Positions 1 through 7,633 of a stretch of DNA of 64,000 nucleotides are shown here, piece by piece (position 1 is the stretch's first letter; each line of letters begins with the position of its first letter). The stretch spans positions 186,001 to 250,000 of the forward strand of contig JBMOKJ010000003.1 of assembly GCA_049315325.1 (NCBI GenBank), written 5' to 3'. The notes under the pieces were generated by a model. That model did not search any database. It worked only from the letters and a program-made list of their open reading frames with translations, and was not told the origin of the DNA. This DNA comes from CAXXIC01 sp049315325 (GTDB lineage: Bacteria > Bacteroidota > Bacteroidia > Bacteroidales > UBA7332). The position numbers and the translations under genes were made by a program.

Positions 1-1
1 T

Positions 2-127
2 CCAGAAGATGTTGAGAAAAAAGCCAATGCAATTCTGAATGGAAATGGTGATGATAAAGTGCTGTTTGTTGTTGGAATCTATCCAAATGGAAAAACAAAC
101 TACTATGCAATAGACTTATCTGAATAA
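2..127 (+). CDS. C-terminal end of an unidentified protein (5' truncated by window)
   Basis: An open frame runs from the window edge to a TAA at 125-127 and gives 41 residues ending in YYAIDLSE. It is followed by a good intrinsic terminator, which supports a real gene end. The visible part has a Lys/Asn-rich stretch and a short hydrophobic strand (VLFVVGIY) but no motif I recognise. The start and family lie outside the window, so no function is offered. Confidence 0.6.
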   Translation, partial: PEDVEKKANAILNGNGDDKVLFVVGIYPNGKTNYYAIDLSE

Positions 128-203
128 AAGTGCATCTATGAAATTGATCTTATTTATAAAACAAATTTGATAAATAGTTGTTTTATATTGTAGAACCACT
201 AAT

Positions 204-240
204 AAAAGGAAGTAAAGCGGATCTATTTACTTCCTTTTTT
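204..240 (+). terminator. Intrinsic terminator after the truncated first gene
   Basis: A stem GGAAGTAAA / TTTACTTCC with a 9-base loop is followed by a T run. The A run on the other side makes it nearly symmetrical. It separates the upstream gene from rpoD. Confidence 0.75.
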
Positions 241-273
241 AGCTTTTGATGAAGGTTTTTGCATAATTTCCAC

Positions 274-281
274 TATCTTTG
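274..281 (+). promoter_or_regulatory. -7 promoter element of rpoD
   Basis: TATCTTTG matches the Bacteroidetes -7 consensus TAnnTTTG. Transcription would begin at about 286-288, leaving only about 12-14 bases before the ATG at 300. A TTG in-frame start at 279 lies inside this element and is therefore unlikely. Confidence 0.6.
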
Positions 282-299
282 CACCCAAATTTTTTCAGA

Positions 300-1160
300 A
301 TGAGACAGCTAAAGATTACAAAATCGATCACTAACAGAGAGAGCGCATCGCTCGATAAATATCTTCAGGAGATTGGTCGTGAAGATCTTATCACGGTGGA
401 AGAAGAGGTTGAATTGGCTCAGCGTATCAAAAAAGGCGATCGTATCGCTTTAGAGAAACTGACAAGAGCAAACCTTCGATTTGTAGTATCGGTTGCGAAA
501 CAATATCAAAACCAAGGATTGAGTCTGCCCGATTTGATTAATGAAGGCAATTTGGGATTGATTAAGGCTGCTGAGAAATTTGATGAAACTCGTGGATTTA
601 AATTCATCTCTTATGCCGTGTGGTGGATTCGTCAATCGATTTTGCAGGCTTTGGCTGAGCAATCGCGTATTGTACGTTTGCCATTGAATCAAGTTGGTTC
701 TTTGAATAAAATCAGCAAAGCATTTTCGAAGTTTGAACAAGAAAACGAACGCAAACCTTCTGCTGAAGAGTTAGCCGATGAATTGGATATTCCTGTAGAG
801 AAGATTTCTGACACGTTGAAAGTTTCAGGTCGTCATATTTCGGTGGATGCTCCTTTTGTTGAAGGTGAAGACAACAGCCTACTCGACGTTTTGATTAATG
901 ATGATTCACCGATTGCCGATCGTGCATTGATTAACGAATCACTTGCGAAAGAGATTGATCGTGCATTGTCAACACTCACCGAACGCGAAAGCGATATCAT
1001 CAAAATGTTCTTCGGAATTGGTGTTCAAGAGATGACTCTCGAAGAGATTGGAGATCAGTTTGGTTTAACTCGTGAACGTGTTCGCCAAATCAAAGAAAAA
1101 GCGATTCGTCGTTTGCGTCAGAACTCAAGAAGTAAACTTTTAAAAGGATATTTGGGATAA
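300..1160 (+). CDS. rpoD: Primary RNA polymerase sigma factor (RpoD/SigA type)
   Basis: This is the housekeeping sigma factor that directs RNA polymerase to most promoters. The 286-residue protein starts MRQLKITKSI, as in Bacteroidetes primary sigma factors, and lacks region 1.1. Region 1.2 is near residues 14-50 and region 2 near 55-130, with the -10 recognition helix around FISYAVWWIRQSILQAL. Region 3 follows. Region 4.2 lies near the C-terminus, with the helix-turn-helix EEIGDQFGLTRERVRQIKEKA. The ATG at 300 is chosen over TTG at 279 because the promoter element overlaps the latter. The gene is monocistronic and ends before a bidirectional terminator shared with the convergent tRNA. The family assignment is very secure. 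Confidence 0.97.
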   Translation: MRQLKITKSITNRESASLDKYLQEIGREDLITVEEEVELAQRIKKGDRIALEKLTRANLRFVVSVAKQYQNQGLSLPDLINEGNLGLIKAAEKFDETRGFKFISYAVWWIRQSILQALAEQSRIVRLPLNQVGSLNKISKAFSKFEQENERKPSAEELADELDIPVEKISDTLKVSGRHISVDAPFVEGEDNSLLDVLINDDSPIADRALINESLAKEIDRALSTLTERESDIIKMFFGIGVQEMTLEEIGDQFGLTRERVRQIKEKAIRRLRQNSRSKLLKGYLG

Positions 1161-1183
1161 TTTCTCAAGTTCGCATTATAATT

Positions 1184-1216
1184 AAAAAGGCTTTCTCAAT
1201 GAGAAAGCCTTTTTTT
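1184..1216. terminator. Bidirectional terminator between rpoD and tRNA-Ala
   Basis: AAAAAGGCTTTCTC pairs with GAGAAAGCCTTTTTT around a 3-base loop, with a U run available on either strand. It can end rpoD on the plus strand and the tRNA transcript on the minus strand. Confidence 0.85.
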
Positions 1217-1291
<75 letters not shown>

Positions 1292-1350
1292 TTGTGCTTA
1301 CAAAAGTAGCTATTTCTTTTCATTTTCAAAAGATATTGATGCGATTTATC

Positions 1351-1358
1351 TACATTTG
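1351..1358 (+). promoter_or_regulatory. -7 promoter element of the DUF4286-ruvC pair
   Basis: TACATTTG matches TAnnTTTG, 28 bases before the ATG at 1387. The predicted start is near 1364. Confidence 0.5.
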
Positions 1359-1386
1359 TAATTCGAAACGGAAATAAAACTTACCA

Positions 1387-1698
1387 ATGATAATTTTTAA
1401 CACGACTTATTGCATCGACTCGACCATTCACGATGAGTGCCTGATGTGGTTAAAAGAAGAACTTATTCCTATTGCCATTCATTCTGGGGAAGTATATCTG
1501 TCCACCCTTGCTCGAATTTACTCGCAGGAAGATGGTGATAACGGCGTAAACTATTCATTGCAATTCAAAGTAGAGAATGTGGATGTGCTACAAGAGTGGT
1601 TTGAAACTACTGGAGATATGCTTCATAGCGCATTGACTAGAAGGTTTGGTGAGCAGGTTTTGACTTTTACGACGTTGATGGAAGAGGTTGAACTGTGA
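1387..1698 (+). CDS. DUF4286 family protein
   Basis: A 103-residue soluble protein with a beta-alpha-beta pattern: MIIFNTTYCID at the start, then a helix with LKEELIPIAI, and RRFGEQVLTFTTLMEEV at the end. It resembles the DUF4286 family, a ferredoxin-like small-protein family common in Bacteroidetes and of unknown role. It has no signal peptide. Its stop codon overlaps the ruvC start (TGATG), so the two are translationally coupled. That neighbour is conserved in the phylum as far as I recall, but a role in recombination is only inferred. Confidence 0.8.
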   Translation: MIIFNTTYCIDSTIHDECLMWLKEELIPIAIHSGEVYLSTLARIYSQEDGDNGVNYSLQFKVENVDVLQEWFETTGDMLHSALTRRFGEQVLTFTTLMEEVEL

Positions 1699-2255
1699 TG
1701 AAAGAGCGTGTAATTTTGGGCATTGACCCCGGAACAACCATAATGGGATACGGTTTATTGAAGATTACAGGCAATAAACCGACACTTATTGCAATGGGTG
1801 TTCTTCATCTCAACAAATTAGACGATCATTACCTTAAACTTCGTCGGATATTCGAGCGAGTTGTTTCGCTTATAGATCAATATCATCCCGATGAATTGGC
1901 AATTGAAGCGCCTTTTTTTGGAAAGAATGTGCAATCGATGCTAAAACTTGGTCGAGCTCAGGGAGTGGCTATGGCTGCCGCTCTATCGCGTGATATCCCG
2001 ATTGTTGAATATGCACCATTGAAGATTAAAATGTCGATTACAGGCAGCGGTAGGGCTTCTAAAGAGCAGGTAGCGGATATGCTGCGTCGCATTTTGTCGA
2101 TTCCCGAAGCTGATATGCTTCCACAGCTCGATGCAACCGATGGATTAGCAGCGGCACTTTGTCATTTCTATCAAACAAATAATCCTTTAGGAGAAAAGAA
2201 ATACACGAGTTGGAAAGATTTTATCAATAAAAATCCGAAAGCGGTAAAGAAATAG
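1698..2255 (+). CDS. ruvC: Holliday junction resolvase RuvC
   Basis: RuvC cuts Holliday junctions symmetrically during recombinational repair, together with RuvAB. The 185-residue length fits. The catalytic acidic residues of the RNase H-like fold are visible: Asp in GIDPGTT near the start, Glu in AIEAPFF about residue 66, and the Asp pair in LDATDGLAAALCH near 146-149. The ATG at 1698 overlaps the stop of the preceding gene. A GTG one codon earlier is possible but less likely. It ends directly against the convergent fmt stop with no spacer. The Lys-rich tail is usual. Confidence 0.96.
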   Translation: MKERVILGIDPGTTIMGYGLLKITGNKPTLIAMGVLHLNKLDDHYLKLRRIFERVVSLIDQYHPDELAIEAPFFGKNVQSMLKLGRAQGVAMAAALSRDIPIVEYAPLKIKMSITGSGRASKEQVADMLRRILSIPEADMLPQLDATDGLAAALCHFYQTNNPLGEKKYTSWKDFINKNPKAVKK

Positions 2256-3227
2256 CTATTCAAATCGGTGTTTTTCGCTGATTTTGAAGCCACGAAGAAA
2301 TTCATCTACGTTCATCCGTTTTTTTCCAGCTAATTGCAACGATTGAATTCTGATAAAACCCTTATCCACAGATACATCGAGGGAATGTTTTCCATCTGTT
2401 CTGATTGTGCCAAACACAAAAGAATGACTTTCCTCTATTTTGGAGGTTGAATATATTTTCACCATCGTTCTCTTGCCGTCTAAATCTACCAATTCACTCC
2501 AAGAAGTAGGGTACGGAGAAAGCCCCCTCACGAAGTTGTAAATTGTAATTACATCTTTTGACCAATCGATTCGACAAGTCTCTTTATATATTTTTGGTGC
2601 AGGCTTCAGCTCATTTTGATTCGCGGACATCTCCTCTTGACTAATGGTTTGAGGGTCACCACTCAATACCAAATCGACAGTTTTACAGACCAAATCTGCT
2701 CCTTTTAGCATCAATTTGTCGTGAATAATCTCTGCATTATCTTGGTCGTCAATAGCTATTCGCTCTTGATAAATCACGAGTCCAGTATCGATTTCGTGAG
2801 TGAGAAAGAAGGTTGTGATTCCTGTTTCCTTTTCACCATTGATAATTGCCCAATTGATTGGTGCCGCTCCACGGTATTGCGGCAAGAGCGATGCGTGCAG
2901 ATTGAAAGTGCCTAAATGAGGCATATTCCACACGATTTCGGGTAACATACGGAACGCAACTACGATTTGCAAATCAGCTTTAAGAGAACGAAGCTCCTCT
3001 ATAAACTCACTGTTTTTTAGTTTATTGGGTTGTAGCAACCTTAGGTTGTTTTCCAATGCAAAATTCTTGACTGGAGAATACATTATTTCGTAGCCTCTGC
3101 CTGCGGGCTTATCTGGCATTGTGATTACCCCTACAATATTGTACCCGCCTTCCACAAGAGCTTTCAACGAAGCAACTGCAAAATCGGGTGTTCCCATAAA
3201 GACTATACGTAAATCTTTTTTATCCAT
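2256..3227 (-). CDS. fmt: Methionyl-tRNA formyltransferase
   Basis: Fmt adds the formyl group from 10-formyl-tetrahydrofolate to initiator Met-tRNA. The 323-residue protein shows the N-terminal Rossmann start RIVFMGTPDFAV, the SLLPQYRGAAP substrate loop preceded by the catalytic Asn-x-His (FNLHAS), and the Asp of HEIDTG. The OB-like C-terminal domain follows from about residue 205. The start is the ATG at 3227, which overlaps the TGA of the chloride-channel gene by one base. A TTG one codon upstream is rejected. It is the last gene of a four-gene operon. The initiator tRNA it acts on is encoded 38 kb away in this window. Confidence 0.96.
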   Translation of the reverse strand: MDKKDLRIVFMGTPDFAVASLKALVEGGYNIVGVITMPDKPAGRGYEIMYSPVKNFALENNLRLLQPNKLKNSEFIEELRSLKADLQIVVAFRMLPEIVWNMPHLGTFNLHASLLPQYRGAAPINWAIINGEKETGITTFFLTHEIDTGLVIYQERIAIDDQDNAEIIHDKLMLKGADLVCKTVDLVLSGDPQTISQEEMSANQNELKPAPKIYKETCRIDWSKDVITIYNFVRGLSPYPTSWSELVDLDGKRTMVKIYSTSKIEESHSFVFGTIRTDGKHSLDVSVDKGFIRIQSLQLAGKKRMNVDEFLRGFKISEKHRFE

Positions 3228-5002
3228 CAATCTTCTGAATAGTGCACCAACACTTTGCGATACGAATTAAAAATCTTAGATTTCGATACAAATCCGACAT
3301 ATATTCCATCCTGATCTACTACTGGTAAGTTCCAAGCTTGAGTTGAATCGAATATTTTCATCACCTGATCCATCGATTGCCCCACCACAATTTTCCCAGG
3401 AGGGTAGTTCATAATTGTATTCACTTGAAAACGGTTGTAGTATTCGGGTCGAAACATAATATTGCGTATGTCGTCGAGCAATACGATTCCGAGGAACACA
3501 TTCATATTATCTACAACAGGAAAGATATTGCGAGAAGAGCGTGCAATGACTTTTACCAAATCGCCCAAATACATATCTGGTGTGATTGCTTCGAAATCTT
3601 TTTCAATTACTGCATCCATCTTCATCAAGGTCAACACAGTTTTGTCTTTGTGATGTGTAATCAATTCCCCTTTTTGTGCCAAACGCATGGCATAAATGTT
3701 ATTTGGCTCGAAAATTTTAATCGTTGCAAATGCAGTGGCAGAAACAATCATCAGTGGCAGAAATAGATTGTAACCGCCAGTCATCTCGGCAATTAGAAAA
3801 ATGCCTGTCAGCGGCGCATGCATAACAGCCGCCATAATGCCAGCCATACCCATCAATGCGAAATTCTTAACAGGAAGGTGAGCGTTTGGAATCAAATAAT
3901 TGATTGAATTTGAAAAAGTAAAGCCAGAAATTGCTCCGAGAAAAAGGCTTGGGGCGAAAATTCCACCAACTCCACCACCACCATTTGTGGCAGCAGATGC
4001 AAAAACTTTGAAAAGTATAATTAGAAATAAAAATGCTGTGAAAACCCAGAAATTATCTTTGAAAACATAGAATAAACTACTGTCTGTCAGATGATTTGCA
4101 TTTCCATTTAAAATAGCCGTGATGGATTCATAACCTTCACCGTAAAGTGGTGGAAAAAGGAAAATAAGCGAACTAAGAATAACTGCACCTACCCCAAATT
4201 TAGCATATGGGCTTTCCAAAGTTCTAAATTTTCGCTCAGTCCAGTTCATCGATTTGGTAAAATAGAGCGAGACCAAACCACACATTACTCCAAGCATCAA
4301 TACATACGGAATTCGCTCAATTTTGAATGTTTCAGTTTGAAGAAACTGGAACACAGCATCTGTACCATAAAAAATGTAAGAAACTGTCACAGCTGTTATT
4401 GACGAAATGAGTAGTGGGAGAACGGATGTTGTTGTCAAATCGAGCATTAATACCTCTAAGGTGAAAACCAACCCTGCAATTGGCGCTTTGAATATACCTG
4501 AAACAGCACCTGCCGCTCCACATCCAAGGAGTAGAATCATTGTTCGAGGTTCCACCTTGAAGTAGCGACCAAGATTTGACCCAATTGCTGCTCCGGTATA
4601 AACGATAGGTGCCTCAGCTCCAACAGAACCGCCAAAACCTATCGTTATTGAACTGGTGAGAATAGAAGAGTATGTATTGTGTAATTTTATGCGGCTATTA
4701 CGCTTAGCAAATGCGTAGAGGATTTTCGTTACCCCGTGACTGATATCGTCTTTGATTATTTTTCTAACAATTATTCCAGTCAAGAATATCCCAAATGCAG
4801 GGAAAATTAAGTAAATGATGTTGGCATTCTCAACGTCTGAATAGGAGGTGACAAAGCGTTGAATGTGATGTATAAGGAATTTCAAAAGAGCAGCAGCCAT
4901 CGAAGCAGAAACGCCAATTACAAAGCTAAGAAACAGAATGAAGTAACGTTCATTCGATTTCTTATTTCTCCATTTCAGTAGCGTCGTAAACCATTCGCTC
5001 AT
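3227..5002 (-). CDS. ClC-family chloride channel/transporter with CBS pair
   Basis: An inner-membrane anion-translocating protein of 591 residues. The ClC core (about residues 20-430) has the signature segments GFGGSVGAEAP (Ser of the ion site and gating Glu), KAPIAGLVFTLEVL, GGGGVGGIFAPSLF, and a late NIYAMRL tyrosine. Two CBS domains follow at about 450-585 (MDAVIEKDF.. and MNYPPGKIV..). The position corresponding to E. coli ClC Glu203 is Val here (LEVL against IEEM), as in eukaryotic ClC channels, so the protein may be uncoupled from protons. It is third in a probable operon, 39 bases behind the sugar transferase, and overlaps fmt by one base. Confidence 0.92.
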   Translation of the reverse strand: MSEWFTTLLKWRNKKSNERYFILFLSFVIGVSASMAAALLKFLIHHIQRFVTSYSDVENANIIYLIFPAFGIFLTGIIVRKIIKDDISHGVTKILYAFAKRNSRIKLHNTYSSILTSSITIGFGGSVGAEAPIVYTGAAIGSNLGRYFKVEPRTMILLLGCGAAGAVSGIFKAPIAGLVFTLEVLMLDLTTTSVLPLLISSITAVTVSYIFYGTDAVFQFLQTETFKIERIPYVLMLGVMCGLVSLYFTKSMNWTERKFRTLESPYAKFGVGAVILSSLIFLFPPLYGEGYESITAILNGNANHLTDSSLFYVFKDNFWVFTAFLFLIILFKVFASAATNGGGGVGGIFAPSLFLGAISGFTFSNSINYLIPNAHLPVKNFALMGMAGIMAAVMHAPLTGIFLIAEMTGGYNLFLPLMIVSATAFATIKIFEPNNIYAMRLAQKGELITHHKDKTVLTLMKMDAVIEKDFEAITPDMYLGDLVKVIARSSRNIFPVVDNMNVFLGIVLLDDIRNIMFRPEYYNRFQVNTIMNYPPGKIVVGQSMDQVMKIFDSTQAWNLPVVDQDGIYVGFVSKSKIFNSYRKVLVHYSED

Positions 5003-5041
5003 TATCTAGTAGGATAAAATATATGTTTCGTTTATAAAGGA

Positions 5042-6451
5042 TCAAACTCCTTTTCCTGTGAAAACTGTTCTTGTTGTATAAATCAAAATTTTCAAATCGA
5101 TTAAGAGCGAAATATTCTCTATGTAGATTATATCGTATTCCATGCGTTTAATCATTTCTTCAACAGTCGAAGCATAACCATATTTCACCATTCCCCAAGA
5201 AGTAATTCCTGGTTTTACTTTATGTAGAAGGTAATAGAATGGGGCTTTTTGTACAATTTGATCAATATAGTACTTACGCTCTGGTCGCGGTCCTACAAGA
5301 GCCATATCTCCTCTCAACACATTCCAAAATTGAGGGAGTTCGTCTAATCTGTATTTACGCAAGAATTTGCCGAAATTTGTGATTCGTTCGTCGTTGTCAT
5401 TCGACAATTGAGGTGTTTCTCCTTCAGAATTCACATACATCGATCTGAATTTAAAGATCGAAAATGGAATACCCAAATACCCAATCCGTTCTTGTTTGTA
5501 AAATATTGGTCCAGGAGAGTCCAATATTATTCTAATGATAATGTACAAAAATAGTGGAGATAAGAGAATCAAAAAGAGACATGATAGGAAAACGTCGAGT
5601 GATTCTTTGATGTTTTTCTCCCATTCGTGTAGCTTATTGCCTGAAACATCGACTAGTGGAGTGGCATATATTGTATCCATTTTAACACTTCCCGAAAGGA
5701 TGTCGTATTTGCTAGGAAGAGCTTTGATTGGTATGTTATATTTGAAAAGTTGATAGACAAGGTTGAGGAAAAAATCACTATCTTTTGACTCAAGTGCTAC
5801 AATAATCTCTTCAATTTTATACTCTTTTACAATTTGATCAATATTCTCGAACTGCCCAATGATCAGGCTATTGTCAACTTTAACTTTTGCTTTTTCAGCA
5901 CCTACACATCCAATAATTCTATATCCAAGAGAGAATCTAAGGTTACTTAGCTCTTTAATAAGATTATCCGCTTTCACCCCTGTACCGATTATAAGTGTGT
6001 TAAACCCAACTTCGCGGTGATGCACTTTCTTCGTTGAAGCCTGAGTAAGTATAAGTCGAGGGATATAGGTCAGAAAAAAAAGTAAAAGAAAAAGCGAGGA
6101 TAGAAGTGAATAATAGATTGAGTAATCACGAGGTAAGTCGTTGATTACTATAATGAAAAATAGAAGGAAAGTGGAAATTAATGATGAGTAAAATGTATTT
6201 ACAAGTTCTGAAAGTCTTGATTTCTGCAGAGAAAAATTGTAGTAGCCAGAATGGTAATAGACTGTTAGGGTTAAAATTGTAGTTAGTAACTGACCCCACA
6301 AAATTCTTGGAAAAGTTAGGTATTCTTCGAGTGAAGGGAAGTTTTGATAAGCAACTAAATGAAAGCGAATGACATTGAATATAACCCACGAAATAGATAT
6401 GGCAAAAATATCAGGTATTAAATATTTGTATCTTGATTTAATCTTTATCAT
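5042..6451 (-). CDS. Polyprenyl-phosphate sugar-1-phosphate transferase (WcaJ/exopolysaccharide type)
   Basis: This enzyme family transfers a hexose-1-phosphate from a nucleotide sugar to undecaprenyl phosphate, the first step of surface-polysaccharide assembly. Of 469 residues, the N-terminal half has about four membrane helices followed by a Rossmann-like domain (NTLIIGTGVKADNLIKEL, about residues 150-250). The C-terminal bacterial sugar transferase domain (about 275-469) has a membrane helix, PIFYKQERIG, FKFRSM, LRKYRLDELPQFWNVLRGDM and GPRPER. The exact sugar cannot be told. No other polysaccharide genes lie beside it. It starts 6 bases after the stop of the preceding gene, so both are co-transcribed. 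Confidence 0.92.
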   Translation of the reverse strand: MIKIKSRYKYLIPDIFAISISWVIFNVIRFHLVAYQNFPSLEEYLTFPRILWGQLLTTILTLTVYYHSGYYNFSLQKSRLSELVNTFYSSLISTFLLFFIIVINDLPRDYSIYYSLLSSLFLLLFFLTYIPRLILTQASTKKVHHREVGFNTLIIGTGVKADNLIKELSNLRFSLGYRIIGCVGAEKAKVKVDNSLIIGQFENIDQIVKEYKIEEIIVALESKDSDFFLNLVYQLFKYNIPIKALPSKYDILSGSVKMDTIYATPLVDVSGNKLHEWEKNIKESLDVFLSCLFLILLSPLFLYIIIRIILDSPGPIFYKQERIGYLGIPFSIFKFRSMYVNSEGETPQLSNDNDERITNFGKFLRKYRLDELPQFWNVLRGDMALVGPRPERKYYIDQIVQKAPFYYLLHKVKPGITSWGMVKYGYASTVEEMIKRMEYDIIYIENISLLIDLKILIYTTRTVFTGKGV

Positions 6452-6457
6452 GAGTTA

Positions 6458-7021
6458 TTATTGTCTAATAATTTTAACCACTCCACCTTTGTCTAAACGA
6501 ATGATACTAGACGGTTTTGGTTTCGATGTTTCATTCTGTCTATAACACACTACATAGTCTACAGCGTTAATCAATTCCAGCGAAATTTCACTAAAATTGG
6601 AAGGTGTAGGTTCTCCACTGAAGTTAGCAGAAGTAGAGACTAAAGCTTTTCGGAATCGTTCACATAATTGACGAGAAAAAACTTCTTGCGTCACTCGAAG
6701 ACCAATACTCCCATCTTCAGCGATTAAGTTTTTGGCTAGATTGCGAGCATTAGGATAAATGATTGTTAAAGGCTTATCAGAAATTTCAATCAAATCCCAA
6801 GCAATCTCTGGAACTTCTGAAACGTAAAAATCAACTTTTACATCGCTATCCACCAAAACAAGTAAAGCTTTAGAGTCAATTCTTTTTTTGATTTCATAAA
6901 CTTTACTAACGGCTGTTTCGTTTGTAGCATCACACCCAATACCCCAAACGGTATCGGTCGGGTACAAAATTACACCACCAGCATGTAGAACGTCACAAGC
7001 TTTTTTAATTTCTTCGTGCAT
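6458..7021 (-). CDS. L-threonylcarbamoyladenylate synthase (Sua5/YciO/YrdC family)
   Basis: This family makes threonylcarbamoyl-AMP from threonine, bicarbonate and ATP for the t6A modification of ANN-decoding tRNAs. The 187-residue protein shows ILYPTDTVWGIGCDA, the basic KKRIDSKALLVLV strand, KPLTIIYP and the STSANFSG motif, all family hallmarks. Substrate-binding residues look intact, but YciO-type paralogues are hard to separate by eye. The start is the ATG at 7021. An in-frame TTG at 7042 lies within the -7 promoter element and is rejected. It is the first gene of the operon that ends with fmt, which links two tRNA-related functions. Confidence 0.92.
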   Translation of the reverse strand: MHEEIKKACDVLHAGGVILYPTDTVWGIGCDATNETAVSKVYEIKKRIDSKALLVLVDSDVKVDFYVSEVPEIAWDLIEISDKPLTIIYPNARNLAKNLIAEDGSIGLRVTQEVFSRQLCERFRKALVSTSANFSGEPTPSNFSEISLELINAVDYVVCYRQNETSKPKPSSIIRLDKGGVVKIIRQ

Positions 7022-7039
7022 TTTTATCTCTTTGTATTG

Positions 7040-7047
7040 CAAAAATA
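7040..7047 (-). promoter_or_regulatory. -7 promoter element of the Sua5-sugar transferase-ClC-fmt operon
   Basis: On the minus strand TATTTTTG fits TAnnTTTG. Transcription would start near 7034, about 13 bases before the ATG at 7021. This supports the shorter start. Confidence 0.55.
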
Positions 7048-7106
7048 CATATTTTGATGAGAATATCGACTATCCGTTTTAACAAAACAATCAACTTAAG
7101 GCAAAT

Positions 7107-7138
7107 AAAAAGAGGATGACATTATGACATCCTCTTTT
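7107..7138 (-). terminator. Intrinsic terminator after the Spy-like gene
   Basis: AAAAGAGGATG pairs with CATCCTCTTTT around a short loop. On the minus strand it is followed by a T-rich tract. It lies 16 bases past the stop at 7154. Confidence 0.8.
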
Positions 7139-7153
7139 GCAATTTTATTTTAA

Positions 7154-7546
7154 TTATTCAGCTGATTTTTCTTCACCAGCATTCTTTTTTGATTTGTGTT
7201 CACCCATCTCTTTTTTATTCATCTCTTTCAATTTAGTCATCTGTTCAGAAGTCAAAATCAGTTTCATTTTATCTTCTCGTTCTTTAGCTAACGCTTTCAT
7301 TTTGTCTTTGTTCGCTTCAGATTTTCCTTCTCCATTTTCGCGAATCTCTTTCATTTGCTTACCCAACGAAACCACCAGTTCAGTAACTTTCGCAGTTTGA
7401 TCGTCTGTCAAATTTAATTCGCTTTTGAGCATTTCAACACGCTTCTTCATCTTATCCATCCCTTTTTCACCGTTTTTGGGACTTTGAGCACAAACACTTG
7501 AAATTGCAAATACCATTGCTAACGCAAAAAACATTACTTTTTTCAT
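7154..7546 (-). CDS. Spy/CpxP-like small periplasmic protein
   Basis: A 130-residue exported protein with a signal peptide (MKKVMFFALAMVFAISSVCAQ, cleavage after about residue 20). The mature part is almost all helix and rich in Lys, Glu and Met. Two LTxxQ-type motifs (LTDDQTAKV about 45, LTSEQMTKL about 100) are the hallmark of Spy/CpxP-like periplasmic chaperones or stress sensors. The Lys/Glu-rich tail (KKNAGEEKSAE) is probably disordered. No metal-binding site is evident. I see no TAnnTTTG upstream, so it may use an alternative sigma factor. The chaperone role is inferred from the family only. Confidence 0.75.
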   Translation of the reverse strand: MKKVMFFALAMVFAISSVCAQSPKNGEKGMDKMKKRVEMLKSELNLTDDQTAKVTELVVSLGKQMKEIRENGEGKSEANKDKMKALAKEREDKMKLILTSEQMTKLKEMNKKEMGEHKSKKNAGEEKSAE

Positions 7547-7633
7547 AATCTTAGTTTTTTAATGAATTGTAAAATGTGAATTGTTTAGCATTATGACGTA
7601 AAACTTTTCGAAAGGTTTAAAAGGAAGTTTTAT

